Below are positions 1-8,510 of a stretch of 64,000 nt of DNA, in pieces. Location of the stretch: the NCBI RefSeq assembly GCF_008933165.1, contig NZ_WBVQ01000001.1:744001-808000 (forward strand), written 5' to 3'. The first letter of the stretch is position 1, and each line of letters opens with the position of its first letter. The notes under the pieces were generated by a model, which saw only the letters and a list, made by a program, of their open reading frames with translations, made no database searches and was not told the origin of the DNA. The translations under genes were made by a program, and so were the position numbers. Source of the DNA: Phaeocystidibacter marisrubri (lineage in GTDB: Bacteria; Bacteroidota; Bacteroidia; Flavobacteriales; Schleiferiaceae).

Positions 1-122
1 CTACTGATGTAATGATCGGACAAAAGAACGGTGAAATGGTTGAGGTGCCATTCAAGCAAGCGGTTAAGCATCATGAAACGCTCAGCAAACATTTGTTAGA
101 CCTAGTAGAAATTCTTTCTTAA
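1..122 (+). CDS. pfkA: 6-phosphofructokinase, C-terminal fragment (partial)
   Basis: An open frame enters from the left edge and ends at the TAA at 120-122, giving about 39 C-terminal residues. The tail has a VPFKQAVKHH stretch and ends in LVEILS, which resembles the end of bacterial ATP-dependent phosphofructokinases (typically a VPF.KAIK motif followed by a final helix ending in ILS or ELS). The family phosphorylates fructose 6-phosphate in glycolysis. The stop overlaps the priA start (TAATG), so the two genes are probably co-transcribed. The identification rests on a short tail and should be treated as likely rather than certain. Confidence 0.62.
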   Translation, partial: TDVMIGQKNGEMVEVPFKQAVKHHETLSKHLLDLVEILS

Positions 123-2563
123 TGGCCGTATACGCGGATGTTATTCTTCCCTTAGCTCTCAACCAAAGCTTTACCTATGGAATTCCATTGGTTTGGCAAG
201 AGGGGTTGAGTGAGGGACACCGCGTTTTGGTTCAATTTGGTCAGAGAAAGCTCTATGCTGGAATTGTACTTCGCGTACATGATACGCCTCCGGGATATGA
301 TGTGAAGGAGATTCTGGATGTAGAGGATGATATTCCGATCGTTACACCCATTCAACTGCACTACTGGAAGTGGTTGTCGGAGTACTACATGTGTTCTATG
401 GGAGAAGTGATGAACGCTGCACTTCCTGCGGCGTTTAAGATGCAATCAGAGACAAAAATCAGCATCAATCCTGAACTTGAGTTTGAGGAAAGCGACTTGA
501 AAGATAATGAATTTCAAGTGTTTAACCTCTTGCGTGAGTTAAAGGAAATGAAGATCACCGATCTCACCAAGAAATTGGGATGGAAGAATCCCATGCCTGT
601 CATTCGGAGAATGTACGCAGAAGGGTACATCGACTTGGATGAGGCTGTGAAGTCTACTGTGAAGTCCAAGGTGGAAAAGAAGGTTCGTTGGCCGGAAGGG
701 TACAATGAATCGATGACACAAGACGCCTTTGACTCACTTTCTAATGCCAAGGTTCAAAAGGAACTCTTGCTCACGTACTTTAAGATGAGTTTGGGCAGTG
801 AACCTTGGGTGAGAGAGAAGGAATTGCTCGAAGAGGCGAAAGCGACAAAAGCTCCGCTAAAAGCATTGATTGAGAAGGGGTGGCTAGAAATTGCTGAGTT
901 CAAAGTAGAAGAAGAGCAAATTGATGCTTCACTCGATAAACCGACTCTTACACCAGCTCAGGCGAAAGCGGCGAAAGATTTGGAGACGGGGTGGATGGAG
1001 AGCAATACTTCATTGCTTCATGGTGTAACCTCCAGTGGGAAGACGGAGATTTATATTCACTTCATTCATCAGCAAATAGAGCTTGGTCGGCAGTCGTTAT
1101 TTACGGTGCCGGAAATCGCACTAACGGCTCAAATGGTTCGTAGACTTCAATCCCATTTTGAATCGAAGGCGGCGGTATACCACAGTAAGATGAGTGATAG
1201 AGAACGCCTAGAGCTTTGGGAGAGAATGTTAGATCCAGAGCGCAAACCTATGGTTGTTCTTGGAGCGCGCTCATCGGTCTTTCTTCCTTTTGAAAACCTC
1301 GGACTCGTCATTGTGGATGAGGAGCACGAGTCTTCGTACAAGCAATACGATCCCGCACCTCGATATCATGGTAGAGATGCAGCAATTGTGCTGTCTCATC
1401 TTCACAAGGGGAAATCGCTGTTGGGCTCAGCAACACCTTCATTGGAATCGTACTACAATGCCAAAGAGGGAAAATATGGTTTTGCCTTTCTAGGAGAGCG
1501 ATACAGTGGCGTTCGATTGCCGATTGTGGAAGCGGTGGATATCAAGAAAGACACCATTCAAAAACAGATGCATGGGCACTTGTCTCATCGACTATATGAG
1601 GAGATGAGGATGCAATTGAAAGAGGATAAGAAGGTCATTCTATTCCAGAATAGAAGGGGGTTTGCTCCCGTCGTAATCTGCCAGAGTTGTGGTCATTCAG
1701 AACAATGTGTGAATTGCGATATCACGTTAACTTACCACAAAGGATCGCACCAATTGCGCTGCCATTATTGTGGGTACAGTATTGCACCGCCTCAGCGTTG
1801 TAAGTCGTGCGGTAGTTTTGAGTTGAAAATGCAAGGCTTTGGAACCGAAAAGATCGAGGAAGATCTTCAAATCTTGTTTCCCAATGCTTCCATTGCACGC
1901 ATGGATTTGGATGCCACGCGAAAGAAGAATGCCTTCCAAAAGTTGGTGGATCGATTTGAACGGGGGGAAATTGATATCCTTATCGGCACCCAGATGGTGG
2001 CCAAAGGCCTCGACTTCGACGATGTAGGCTTGGTGGGAGTGCTTTCGGCTGACAGTATGCTAAACTATCCCGATTTCCGTGCACATGAGCGTGCTTATCA
2101 GTTGATGAGTCAGGTGGCGGGTAGAGCGGGACGAAGGGAAGAACGCGGACTGGTTTTGATTCAGAGTTATCGTCCAGATCACCGCATCATCCAGCAGGTT
2201 ACCACCTATAGTTTTGAGGAGATGTTTCGCGAGCAACTGGCGGATCGCAAGCAGTATCACTATCCACCTTATTATCGAGTTATTCACGTTGAAATGCGTC
2301 ACCCAAAGGTGGAGGTAGTGAGTGCAGCGGCAGACTTTTTGGCTCAGAGGTTACATGGAATATTTGGCGAAAGAGTTTTGGGGCCAGAATTTGCGCCCAT
2401 CGCTCGAGTGAGAGGGCAGTATCAGAAGCGTATTATCCTCAAGCTAGAACAAGGATTGCCATTGCCTAAGGTGAAGGACGCATTGCTGACAGAAAGCAAG
2501 CGACTTCAGTTTCACAAAGACCACAGAAAAGTGCGGGTTTACTTTGATGTGGATCCTCATTGA
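122..2563 (+). CDS. priA: Primosomal protein N' (PriA), replication restart helicase
   Basis: PriA recognises stalled or collapsed replication forks and reloads the replicative helicase. The 813-residue protein has the family's full layout: an N-terminal DNA-binding region (about 1-105), a helicase core with Walker A GVTSSGKTE near residue 301 and a DEEH box near 398, a cysteine cluster near 520-566 with four CxxC pairs that binds two zinc ions, then helicase motifs V and VI (GTQMVAKGLDF, QVAGRAGR). Length is typical for PriA. The ATG overlaps the stop of the upstream phosphofructokinase frame. Its 3' end overlaps the end of the convergent YhhN gene by 7 bp. No oddities seen in the catalytic motifs. 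Confidence 0.97.
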   Translation: MAVYADVILPLALNQSFTYGIPLVWQEGLSEGHRVLVQFGQRKLYAGIVLRVHDTPPGYDVKEILDVEDDIPIVTPIQLHYWKWLSEYYMCSMGEVMNAALPAAFKMQSETKISINPELEFEESDLKDNEFQVFNLLRELKEMKITDLTKKLGWKNPMPVIRRMYAEGYIDLDEAVKSTVKSKVEKKVRWPEGYNESMTQDAFDSLSNAKVQKELLLTYFKMSLGSEPWVREKELLEEAKATKAPLKALIEKGWLEIAEFKVEEEQIDASLDKPTLTPAQAKAAKDLETGWMESNTSLLHGVTSSGKTEIYIHFIHQQIELGRQSLFTVPEIALTAQMVRRLQSHFESKAAVYHSKMSDRERLELWERMLDPERKPMVVLGARSSVFLPFENLGLVIVDEEHESSYKQYDPAPRYHGRDAAIVLSHLHKGKSLLGSATPSLESYYNAKEGKYGFAFLGERYSGVRLPIVEAVDIKKDTIQKQMHGHLSHRLYEEMRMQLKEDKKVILFQNRRGFAPVVICQSCGHSEQCVNCDITLTYHKGSHQLRCHYCGYSIAPPQRCKSCGSFELKMQGFGTEKIEEDLQILFPNASIARMDLDATRKKNAFQKLVDRFERGEIDILIGTQMVAKGLDFDDVGLVGVLSADSMLNYPDFRAHERAYQLMSQVAGRAGRREERGLVLIQSYRPDHRIIQQVTTYSFEEMFREQLADRKQYHYPPYYRVIHVEMRHPKVEVVSAAADFLAQRLHGIFGERVLGPEFAPIARVRGQYQKRIILKLEQGLPLPKVKDALLTESKRLQFHKDHRKVRVYFDVDPH

Positions 2564-3225
2564 TGGGAGGGAACAACACTTTTGTTCTCTTGCAGAATTC
2601 CCAAAATGAAAAGTAGTCGGCTTAGGTTGTGTAGAATCGACATGATGGGTTCACCGTATTCTAGCGGTTCTACGAAGAAGTGAAAAGCGTAAAGCGCATC
2701 CGAGATCAAGAAGGTGCTTACTCCAAATAAACATAGCATGTAGCTAAAGGAGTTTTTCAGATTCAACCCGGCCACCACAATAAAAATTACGGCATCAAAG
2801 ACGGCGTAGACAGCGATTGGTGCCAAAAGTTCTTTTGGAATGGCATCGTGGATGAGTTGAAAATACCCTGCTCCATAGGCCACTGCAATCAATCCGATAT
2901 ATGCTCTCTTCTTGATGTAGCCATTTCTCCATGTCAGAAATCCCGCGATGGTAAAAATGATAGTAAGAATAGACAGTAAGGAGCTTAAGATGGAAGAGAA
3001 GCTGTGATGAATGACGTACGAAGCATCGGTAATCACGTAGCCAATCCACGCAATGCTAAACAGTCGATACATCCATCCTTGGTTTTGAAACCAGAAATAA
3101 AGTAAAAGAAGACCAGGAACGGGAAGTGTGTAATAACCCCATGGACTTGGGGCTTCCATTAATGTGATAAAGCTCGCTATTGATAAGAGGGTGAATATCC
3201 AGATGAACTTCTGTTCAGACAACAT
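2557..3225 (-). CDS. YhhN/TMEM86-family membrane protein (putative lysoplasmalogenase)
   Basis: A 222-residue, almost wholly hydrophobic protein with about eight predicted membrane helices. It looks like the YhhN/TMEM86 family: a repeated helical core and an internal FLISDALYAFHFF segment resembling the family's conserved G..F..SD motif. Characterised animal members (TMEM86B) and some bacterial ones hydrolyse the vinyl-ether bond of lysoplasmalogens. It is the last gene of a leftward operon and its start lies 11 bp inside the end of the AGMO-like gene, suggesting coupled translation. That neighbour also belongs to an ether-lipid enzyme family, which supports the call. Another small polytopic membrane protein remains possible. 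Confidence 0.6.
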   Translation of the reverse strand: MLSEQKFIWIFTLLSIASFITLMEAPSPWGYYTLPVPGLLLLYFWFQNQGWMYRLFSIAWIGYVITDASYVIHHSFSSILSSLLSILTIIFTIAGFLTWRNGYIKKRAYIGLIAVAYGAGYFQLIHDAIPKELLAPIAVYAVFDAVIFIVVAGLNLKNSFSYMLCLFGVSTFLISDALYAFHFFVEPLEYGEPIMSILHNLSRLLFILGILQENKSVVPSHQ

Positions 3226-4417
3226 GTGCTGTGTTCTGAGATTTTCTATAGAAAGGGATGTAACAGACTAAAATTGCAATGATTAACCCGAAAACGAGAA
3301 TAGAGTTATGGGTAAACCAGAAAGTGAAAATGGGAGTGGCGAGCAGACCAAGCGCTTCCACGATTAGATTTGGGTTTCTGCCATTTGCACGAGTGCCAAG
3401 AGTTCCAATGTTGATGCTAATAATGAGAACAGCTGAGATAAGTGGAATTGGAGTAAGTGATTTAGCGCCGAAGAGTACTATCGAAACAAAGCCGATTTGA
3501 ACGATGAAGGCGGCTATGAGTGCCAGTCTCTGAGTGACACTGAGTGATACGGTATACTTCGATTCTTCTCTCACTTCAGGAGCATATTGTCGGCCTCCCA
3601 AGCGTTTAGGCGCCCAGCCAGGAGGGGCGAATAACAACTGAATTCTCTCCCGGACAGTCAGATCTCTGGCTTCATCCCATAAGTCAGAGATGGGTTTGAA
3701 ATGAGCGTCAATGGGATTGAAGCTGTTGACGGGTTTTGTGATACCGTAGTGAGGATGCTCTTCTTCCGCTTGGAAGGTACCAAAGATTTTATCCCAAATA
3801 ATCAATGTAGCCGCGTGGTTCTTATCGATGTATTTGGGGTCTCTACCATGATGAACGCGATGATGAGAAGGAGTGTTGAGGATCCATTCTAGCGGGCCTA
3901 GTTTGTCAATTTTCTCCGTGTGTATCCAAAACTGGTAGAGTGTGTTCCAGGCTAGGATGTACAGAAACCACTCTGGGGAGAACCCGATGATAGCCAGCGG
4001 AAGATAGAACGGAGAGGTGAAGATCTTTTGGAGCGCACCCTGTCGAAGAGCTACACTTAGATTGTACTCTTCACTTTGGTGATGAACGACGTGTCCAATC
4101 CAAAAGAGATTGACCTCATGACTCATTCGGTGTGCCCAATAATAAAGGAAATCGACCCCTAAAAAGAGTAGAACGCCATTGATGAAATTCTGCTCGAGAT
4201 TCCAGATGTGGAAATATTCATAGGTGATGGAATAGAGTCCAACAGTGAGAATGCTAACCAGTAGTCCGGTTGACTGTTCAAAGATTCCACAGGAGATATT
4301 GCCAAATGCGTCATTGGCTCGGTAGCTACTTCCTTTAGAAATCCAATCGTACACCCATTCAATGACGATAAGTCCAAAGAATACAGGAATGGAAAGTACG
4401 ATGGGATTAATGTCCAT
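3215..4417 (-). CDS. Fatty-acid hydroxylase superfamily protein, alkylglycerol monooxygenase (AGMO)-like
   Basis: A 400-residue integral membrane di-iron enzyme of the sterol desaturase/fatty acid hydroxylase superfamily. The histidine boxes are HRMSH near residue 96, HVVHH near 110 and HRVHH near 186. The flanking text is close to what I recall of animal alkylglycerol monooxygenase: EEYNLSVALRQ after box two, HRVHHGRD then IDKNH, and IIWDKIFGTF. AGMO uses tetrahydrobiopterin and oxygen to cleave the ether bond of alkylglycerols. About 100 further residues form C-terminal membrane helices. The start lies 3 nt after the M48 gene stop and the end overlaps the YhhN gene. The natural substrate and the pterin source in this organism are unknown. 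Confidence 0.82.
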   Translation of the reverse strand: MDINPIVLSIPVFFGLIVIEWVYDWISKGSSYRANDAFGNISCGIFEQSTGLLVSILTVGLYSITYEYFHIWNLEQNFINGVLLFLGVDFLYYWAHRMSHEVNLFWIGHVVHHQSEEYNLSVALRQGALQKIFTSPFYLPLAIIGFSPEWFLYILAWNTLYQFWIHTEKIDKLGPLEWILNTPSHHRVHHGRDPKYIDKNHAATLIIWDKIFGTFQAEEEHPHYGITKPVNSFNPIDAHFKPISDLWDEARDLTVRERIQLLFAPPGWAPKRLGGRQYAPEVREESKYTVSLSVTQRLALIAAFIVQIGFVSIVLFGAKSLTPIPLISAVLIISINIGTLGTRANGRNPNLIVEALGLLATPIFTFWFTHNSILVFGLIIAILVCYIPFYRKSQNTAHVV

Positions 4418-4420
4418 AGA

Positions 4421-5269
4421 CTATCGCTTAGGTATGAGTTTACCGTTGGAAGTTGTTCCGTTATTCGCAGAGCTTGAATTGTAGTATTCTGTGGCTTTTG
4501 TCATCCATCCGTTTAGATCGGTGATGCGTGTGTTGTGGCTAGGGTGTGTAGACATGAACTCTGGAATTGATCCGCCGCTCATGGCTGACATTCGCTGCCA
4601 GAATTTAGGAGCCTCTTGAGGGTTGTAACCCGCCATGGCCATAAAGTATAGGCCCAGTTCATCGGCTTCCGACTCATGAAGTCGAGAGAAGGGAAGCATG
4701 GCTCCATATTGAGCACCAATGCCATAAGCCATCATCGCCAGGCTCTGTGTTTTCTCAGGTTGGTCAGCAAGCGCAACACTCAATCCTAGTCCACCTAGTT
4801 GAGCGCCCAGTGCTTGCGACATACGCTCGTTACCGTGACGAGCGATAGCGTGAGCTACCTCGTGTCCCATGACTACAGCAACTCCAGCTTCAGATTGACA
4901 AACATCCATGATACCCGTGTAAAAAGCTACTTTGCCTCCAGGCATACACCACGCATTCAATTCGTCACTTTCAATCAAATTGAATTCCCACGCAAAGCCT
5001 TCTAATAATTCACTGTGACCTTCTGCATTGAGGTAGTTGGTTACAGCGGCGCTGATGCGTTCACCGACGCGTTTCACCATTTGAACTTGAGCCGTGTTCT
5101 GAGAGAGTTTACTCTCAGACAATACCTGATCGTATTGTGAAAAGCTCATGCTCATCATTTCATTGTCGCTGATCAAGTTGAATTGTCTCCTTCCCGTTAG
5201 AGGAACTGTGCTACACTGGATTAAAAAGAGCGTAGTAGTGAGAAGAAGTAGGAATGGCGTCCGTTTCAT
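4421..5269 (-). CDS. M48-family metalloprotease, lipoprotein
   Basis: A 282-residue zinc metallopeptidase of the BepA/LoiP type, which acts on the periplasmic side in envelope protein quality control. The zinc site HEVAHAIARHG lies near residue 134 and the third ligand probably sits in ESEADELG. I take the ATG at 5269 because it opens directly onto a lipoprotein signal peptide (MKRTPFLLLL..., lipobox LIQC); the frame extends 10 codons upstream without adding sense. Downstream by 3 nt is the AGMO-like membrane enzyme, so it is the first gene of a three-gene leftward operon. A role in turning over or maturing the membrane enzymes behind it is possible but only inferred. Confidence 0.9.
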   Translation of the reverse strand: MKRTPFLLLLTTTLFLIQCSTVPLTGRRQFNLISDNEMMSMSFSQYDQVLSESKLSQNTAQVQMVKRVGERISAAVTNYLNAEGHSELLEGFAWEFNLIESDELNAWCMPGGKVAFYTGIMDVCQSEAGVAVVMGHEVAHAIARHGNERMSQALGAQLGGLGLSVALADQPEKTQSLAMMAYGIGAQYGAMLPFSRLHESEADELGLYFMAMAGYNPQEAPKFWQRMSAMSGGSIPEFMSTHPSHNTRITDLNGWMTKATEYYNSSSANNGTTSNGKLIPKR

Positions 5270-5340
5270 GGGTGATTTGAATTTGCAGTTAAAATACAAA
5301 AAGAATAAGTCGCTTTGTCGGTAGGTTTGAATTCAAAACT

Positions 5341-5351
5341 GACGTTATGTC
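5341..5351. promoter_or_regulatory. Possible heat-shock operator-like inverted repeat upstream of hsp20
   Basis: GACGTTATGTC is an imperfect inverted repeat (GACn-N3-nGTC) 119 bp before the hsp20 start. It resembles GACA-N3-TGTC sites seen upstream of dnaK and clpB in this window. The relationship is inferred from three sequences only. Confidence 0.25.
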
Positions 5352-5469
5352 GTTTTGATATCACTCCAAGGTGTCAATGTGTCGTAATTCTTCAAGGAAT
5401 TTTCAATGGCATGTCGATTGACTAAAACCACTCAGAACTCGATTACGAACTCACAAAAAATTACAGAAT

Positions 5470-5892
5470 ATGAAAACTCGTTTTGCCCCAACACAGTCAC
5501 CCGTAGACCGAATGATGATGGATTTCTTCAACGATGGCTTGAACACCAACCGCAATGAAAGTTGGTCGCCTGCCTCTAATATTAAAGAAGGTGCTGAGCA
5601 ATGGAACATCGAGATGACGATTCCAGGAATTGAGAAATCAGAAATCACTATTTCAGTTGAGAATCACCAATTGGTGGTATCTGCAGAGCACAAATCCGAA
5701 GAGGAAAGTGAAAGAGGTTACAAATACCGCGAATTTAAAACCATGTCTTTCACTCGCAAGTTCAATTTGCCAAAGGGAAAGGTTCAAGAAGACCAGATTT
5801 CTGCCGAACATAGAAATGGAATTCTAAACATCACCGTTCCAAAAGTGGAAGAGGTGAAAGACAAAGGTCCAAGGACCATCGAGATTCGCTAA
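5470..5892 (+). CDS. Hsp20/alpha-crystallin small heat-shock protein
   Basis: A 140-residue ATP-independent holdase that keeps unfolding proteins soluble for DnaK and ClpB. The alpha-crystallin domain covers about residues 35-130: WNIEMTIPG..KSEITI begins it, an LVVSAEH strand follows, and the C-terminal signature region FNLPKGKVQEDQISAEHRNGIL is complete. A C-terminal RTIEIR ending resembles the I-x-I anchor of oligomers. The gene stands alone between a leftward operon and a convergent one, with its own terminator. Start choice: the ATG opens directly onto the canonical MKTRF...P N-terminus. dnaK and clpB lie elsewhere in this window. Confidence 0.95.
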   Translation: MKTRFAPTQSPVDRMMMDFFNDGLNTNRNESWSPASNIKEGAEQWNIEMTIPGIEKSEITISVENHQLVVSAEHKSEEESERGYKYREFKTMSFTRKFNLPKGKVQEDQISAEHRNGILNITVPKVEEVKDKGPRTIEIR

Positions 5893-5916
5893 GAATCCAC
5901 ACTATAGATTGCGCGA

Positions 5917-5947
5917 AAATCCTCGACATACGTCGGGGATTTTTTAT
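5917..5947. terminator. Bidirectional intrinsic terminator
   Basis: The arms ATCCTCGAC (5919-5927) and GTCGGGGAT (5932-5940) pair over 9 bp with one G-U, followed by a T run at 5941-5945. The site serves hsp20 and lies at the end of the convergent peptidase gene, whose stop is inside the T run. Confidence 0.85.
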
Positions 5948-6918
5948 TCTTCGTACATCAACGTGTACGTGGTATCGGCATTGCGCACACCTCTAAACAT
6001 TCCTTGGGTGTTGAACTGGAAAGTGTAATTTCCCGCTGTGTCTACCGCAATTACTCCACCTTCTCCACCGGCATTTTTCAAGGTTTGATGGATGATTACT
6101 GAACTGGCATCACGTATTGGCACGCCATTCGAAACGGTTTGGGATATGTGATGAGCAACGGCATAGCGAATGAAGTATTCACCGTGACCCGTGCAACTTA
6201 CCGCACATCCTTGATTGTCTGCATACGTTCCCGCACCGATGATAGGACTATCGCCAATTCTGCCAAATTCCTTCATCATCATTCCACCTGTGCTAGTTCC
6301 GGCCGCAAGGTTTCCGTGATTATCCAATACCACACATCCCACTGTGCCGTATTTCTCTTTCATGATTCTGCGGTAATTGGATTCGCTCTGAACAGTGTGG
6401 AATATTTCGTTCGAAACGGAATCCAACCCCATCATAAATCCAAAGTGTTCAGCACCTCTTCCGCTTAACATGACGTGTTTAGAGGAGTCCATCACCCAAT
6501 GTGCCAATGAAATGGGGTGTTCAATATGTTGAACACCGGAAACGGCACCAGCGTTGAGGTCTGATCCTCGCATAATAGACGCATCGAGTTCAACCTTGCC
6601 TTCCGCTGTATAAACCGCTCCTTTGCCGGCATTGAAGAGCGAGTCAGATTCCAAACGACGTATAACTTTTTCAACAACGGTTTCAGCATTTTCTCCTCGA
6701 CTCAGCCAAGCGTAACCACTATCTAAAGCATGCTGTAGAGATTGGTGATACTGAGCTTCTTCTTCAGCGGTATACCGACCTTCATAGATCTGCCCAGCAC
6801 CTCCGTGAATGAGAATGACCGGGCCTTTAGAATTGTTGTGTGGTTTCGTTACGGGAGTTTCTTTTGGATGACATTGCCATAGCAGCAACAGAAGAATGAA
6901 GAGCAAGAGATTTTTCAT
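5944..6918 (-). CDS. Isoaspartyl peptidase/L-asparaginase, Ntn-hydrolase family, lipoprotein
   Basis: A 324-residue member of the plant-type asparaginase/isoaspartyl aminopeptidase family, which removes isoaspartyl residues from peptides and cleaves asparagine. The precursor is cut before the nucleophilic threonine, seen in GTVGCVVLD near residue 191; the downstream GNLAAGTSTGG and GDSPIIGAGTYA segments form the rest of the active site. The N-terminal half has the conserved VILIHGGAG and ELDASIM motifs. A signal peptide with lipobox LWQC places it as a lipoprotein at the envelope, which is common in Bacteroidota. It is the last gene of the panB-rluA operon, 3 nt after the rluA-type gene. Confidence 0.93.
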   Translation of the reverse strand: MKNLLLFILLLLLWQCHPKETPVTKPHNNSKGPVILIHGGAGQIYEGRYTAEEEAQYHQSLQHALDSGYAWLSRGENAETVVEKVIRRLESDSLFNAGKGAVYTAEGKVELDASIMRGSDLNAGAVSGVQHIEHPISLAHWVMDSSKHVMLSGRGAEHFGFMMGLDSVSNEIFHTVQSESNYRRIMKEKYGTVGCVVLDNHGNLAAGTSTGGMMMKEFGRIGDSPIIGAGTYADNQGCAVSCTGHGEYFIRYAVAHHISQTVSNGVPIRDASSVIIHQTLKNAGGEGGVIAVDTAGNYTFQFNTQGMFRGVRNADTTYTLMYEE

Positions 6919-6921
6919 GCC

Positions 6922-7593
6922 CTAATTTAATGCATTCCAAACGGGATCATTTGGGGTGCTTGCTGTTAGATTTATTTCTTCATTCTTGATGGGATGAACG
7001 AAGGAAACACTGCGCGAGTGGAGATGGATGCTTCTATCCTTATTTGGTCGATCGGCTCCGTATTTAACATCTCCCTTGATCACACAACCGATATGGGTGA
7101 GTTGAGCTCTGATTTGATGGTGTCTTCCCGTTTCAAGATCAACTTCTATCAAATGATATCGGTCGGTGGACTTTAGGTACTTGTAATTGAGAATGGCCAG
7201 TTGAGAGCCCTGAGTGTTTTTGGGAACTACATAGCTCTTGTTCTGTTTTGGATTCTTTCGGAGGTAATCCTCCAACCGACCCGAAAGAGGAGAGGGTTGG
7301 GTAGCGGAAACCGCCCAATAGGTCTTGGAGATTTCTCGCTTCTTGAAGAGTTCTGTCATTCGCGTCAGCGCCTTACTTGTGCGTGTGAAAATGACAATTC
7401 CAGAAGTTGGTCGATCCAACCGGTGGGGAATACCGACAAACACATTACCTGGCTTTTCATACTTCGCCTTGATGTAATCGGCAACGTACTCCCCAAGGGT
7501 TTTATCGCGCGTGGCATCGGCCTGAACAATTTGTCCCGCCTGTTTATTAACAATAATGAGGTGGTTGTCCTCGTAGAGAATATCCAGCTTCAT
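6922..7593 (-). CDS. RluA-family pseudouridine synthase
   Basis: A 223-residue RNA pseudouridine synthase. The catalytic aspartate lies in HRLDRPTSGIVIF near residue 58, the RluA-family signature; a second conserved segment, RHHQIRAQL, is near residue 157. There is no N-terminal S4 domain, so it belongs with the short RluA/RluC-type enzymes. The actual rRNA or tRNA target cannot be read from sequence. It sits between panB (6 nt upstream) and the isoaspartyl peptidase gene (3 nt downstream), so the three are very probably one transcript. Confidence 0.93.
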   Translation of the reverse strand: MKLDILYEDNHLIIVNKQAGQIVQADATRDKTLGEYVADYIKAKYEKPGNVFVGIPHRLDRPTSGIVIFTRTSKALTRMTELFKKREISKTYWAVSATQPSPLSGRLEDYLRKNPKQNKSYVVPKNTQGSQLAILNYKYLKSTDRYHLIEVDLETGRHHQIRAQLTHIGCVIKGDVKYGADRPNKDRSIHLHSRSVSFVHPIKNEEINLTASTPNDPVWNALN

Positions 7594-7599
7594 TTTGTT

Positions 7600-8418
7600 T
7601 TAGTACGATTCTTTTTCGTTCGGGAAATCACGATTCTTAACATCGGACACATAATTTCCTACTGCTCCAGTGATTTGATCGTACAAATCGAGGTAGCGAC
7701 GGAGGAAGCGCGGGTGAAACTCGTGAGTCATTCCGAGCATGTCGTGTAATACGAGTACTTGTCCATCTACGTCTGGGCCAGCACCAATTCCGATAACTGG
7801 GATTTCTAAACTTTCAGCAACACGCTTGGCGAGTTTTCTTGGGATTTTTTCAAGAACCAAGGCAAAACATCCAGCTTCCTCAAGTGCTTTCGCATCTTCC
7901 AGCAACTTCTCTGCTTCGGCTTCCTCTTTGGCGCGAACCGTGTAGGTTCCAAATTTATAAATCGATTGAGGAGTGAGTCCAAGGTGACCCATAACCGGAA
8001 TTCCCGCTTTCAAGATGCGTTCAATGGAATCCACAATTTCAGTTCCGCCTTCCAGCTTCACAGCGTGTCCTCCTGATTCCTTCATGATGCGGATAGCTGA
8101 AGTCAGTGCCTCCTTAGAGTTTCCTTGGTAAGAGCCAAAAGGAAGATCAACCACCACCAATGCTCTATCAATAGCTCTTACTACAGAGCTAGCGTGGTAG
8201 ATCATTTGATCGAGTGTAATAGGCAATGTGGTTTCGTGTCCCGCCATCACGTTGGAGGCGGAGTCACCTACTAAAATTACGTCAATTCCTGCGGCGTCTA
8301 CTATCCTAGCAAGGGTGTAGTCGTACGCCGTCAACATGGAGATTTTCTCCCCGTTGCGCTTCATTTCTTGAACGGAATTGGTCGTGATCTTTTTATAGTC
8401 AGATTTAGCCGTTGACAT
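7600..8418 (-). CDS. panB: 3-methyl-2-oxobutanoate hydroxymethyltransferase
   Basis: PanB makes ketopantoate from 2-oxoisovalerate and 5,10-methylenetetrahydrofolate, the first committed step of pantothenate and coenzyme A synthesis. The 272-residue length is typical. Visible hallmarks are [38 protein letters not shown], the metal-binding DLPFGSYQ region, [14 protein letters not shown] and [17 protein letters not shown]. It is the first gene of a leftward operon with an RluA-type synthase and an isoaspartyl peptidase. A TACCTTCG -7-like element lies 26 nt before the start. Confidence 0.97.
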   Translation of the reverse strand: MSTAKSDYKKITTNSVQEMKRNGEKISMLTAYDYTLARIVDAAGIDVILVGDSASNVMAGHETTLPITLDQMIYHASSVVRAIDRALVVVDLPFGSYQGNSKEALTSAIRIMKESGGHAVKLEGGTEIVDSIERILKAGIPVMGHLGLTPQSIYKFGTYTVRAKEEAEAEKLLEDAKALEEAGCFALVLEKIPRKLAKRVAESLEIPVIGIGAGPDVDGQVLVLHDMLGMTHEFHPRFLRRYLDLYDQITGAVGNYVSDVKNRDFPNEKESY

Positions 8419-8443
8419 CAGCTTTTATTTAGCGTTTGAACAA

Positions 8444-8451
8444 CGAAGGTA
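8444..8451 (-). promoter_or_regulatory. Candidate -7 element for panB
   Basis: On the minus strand this reads TACCTTCG, one base from the Bacteroidota TAnnTTTG consensus, 25 nt before the panB ATG. No clear -33 element at the usual distance. Confidence 0.35.
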
Positions 8452-8510
8452 CGAACTTATGTCAACCGCTACGACTTTCTTTTAAGGTCTGTTTCTTTGG
8501 TGTGGGTCAA

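Noticed and set aside
7201-7749. 182-residue plus-strand frame across the rluA-type gene and panB
   Set aside because: Both minus-strand genes have clear catalytic motifs; the plus-strand frame has none.
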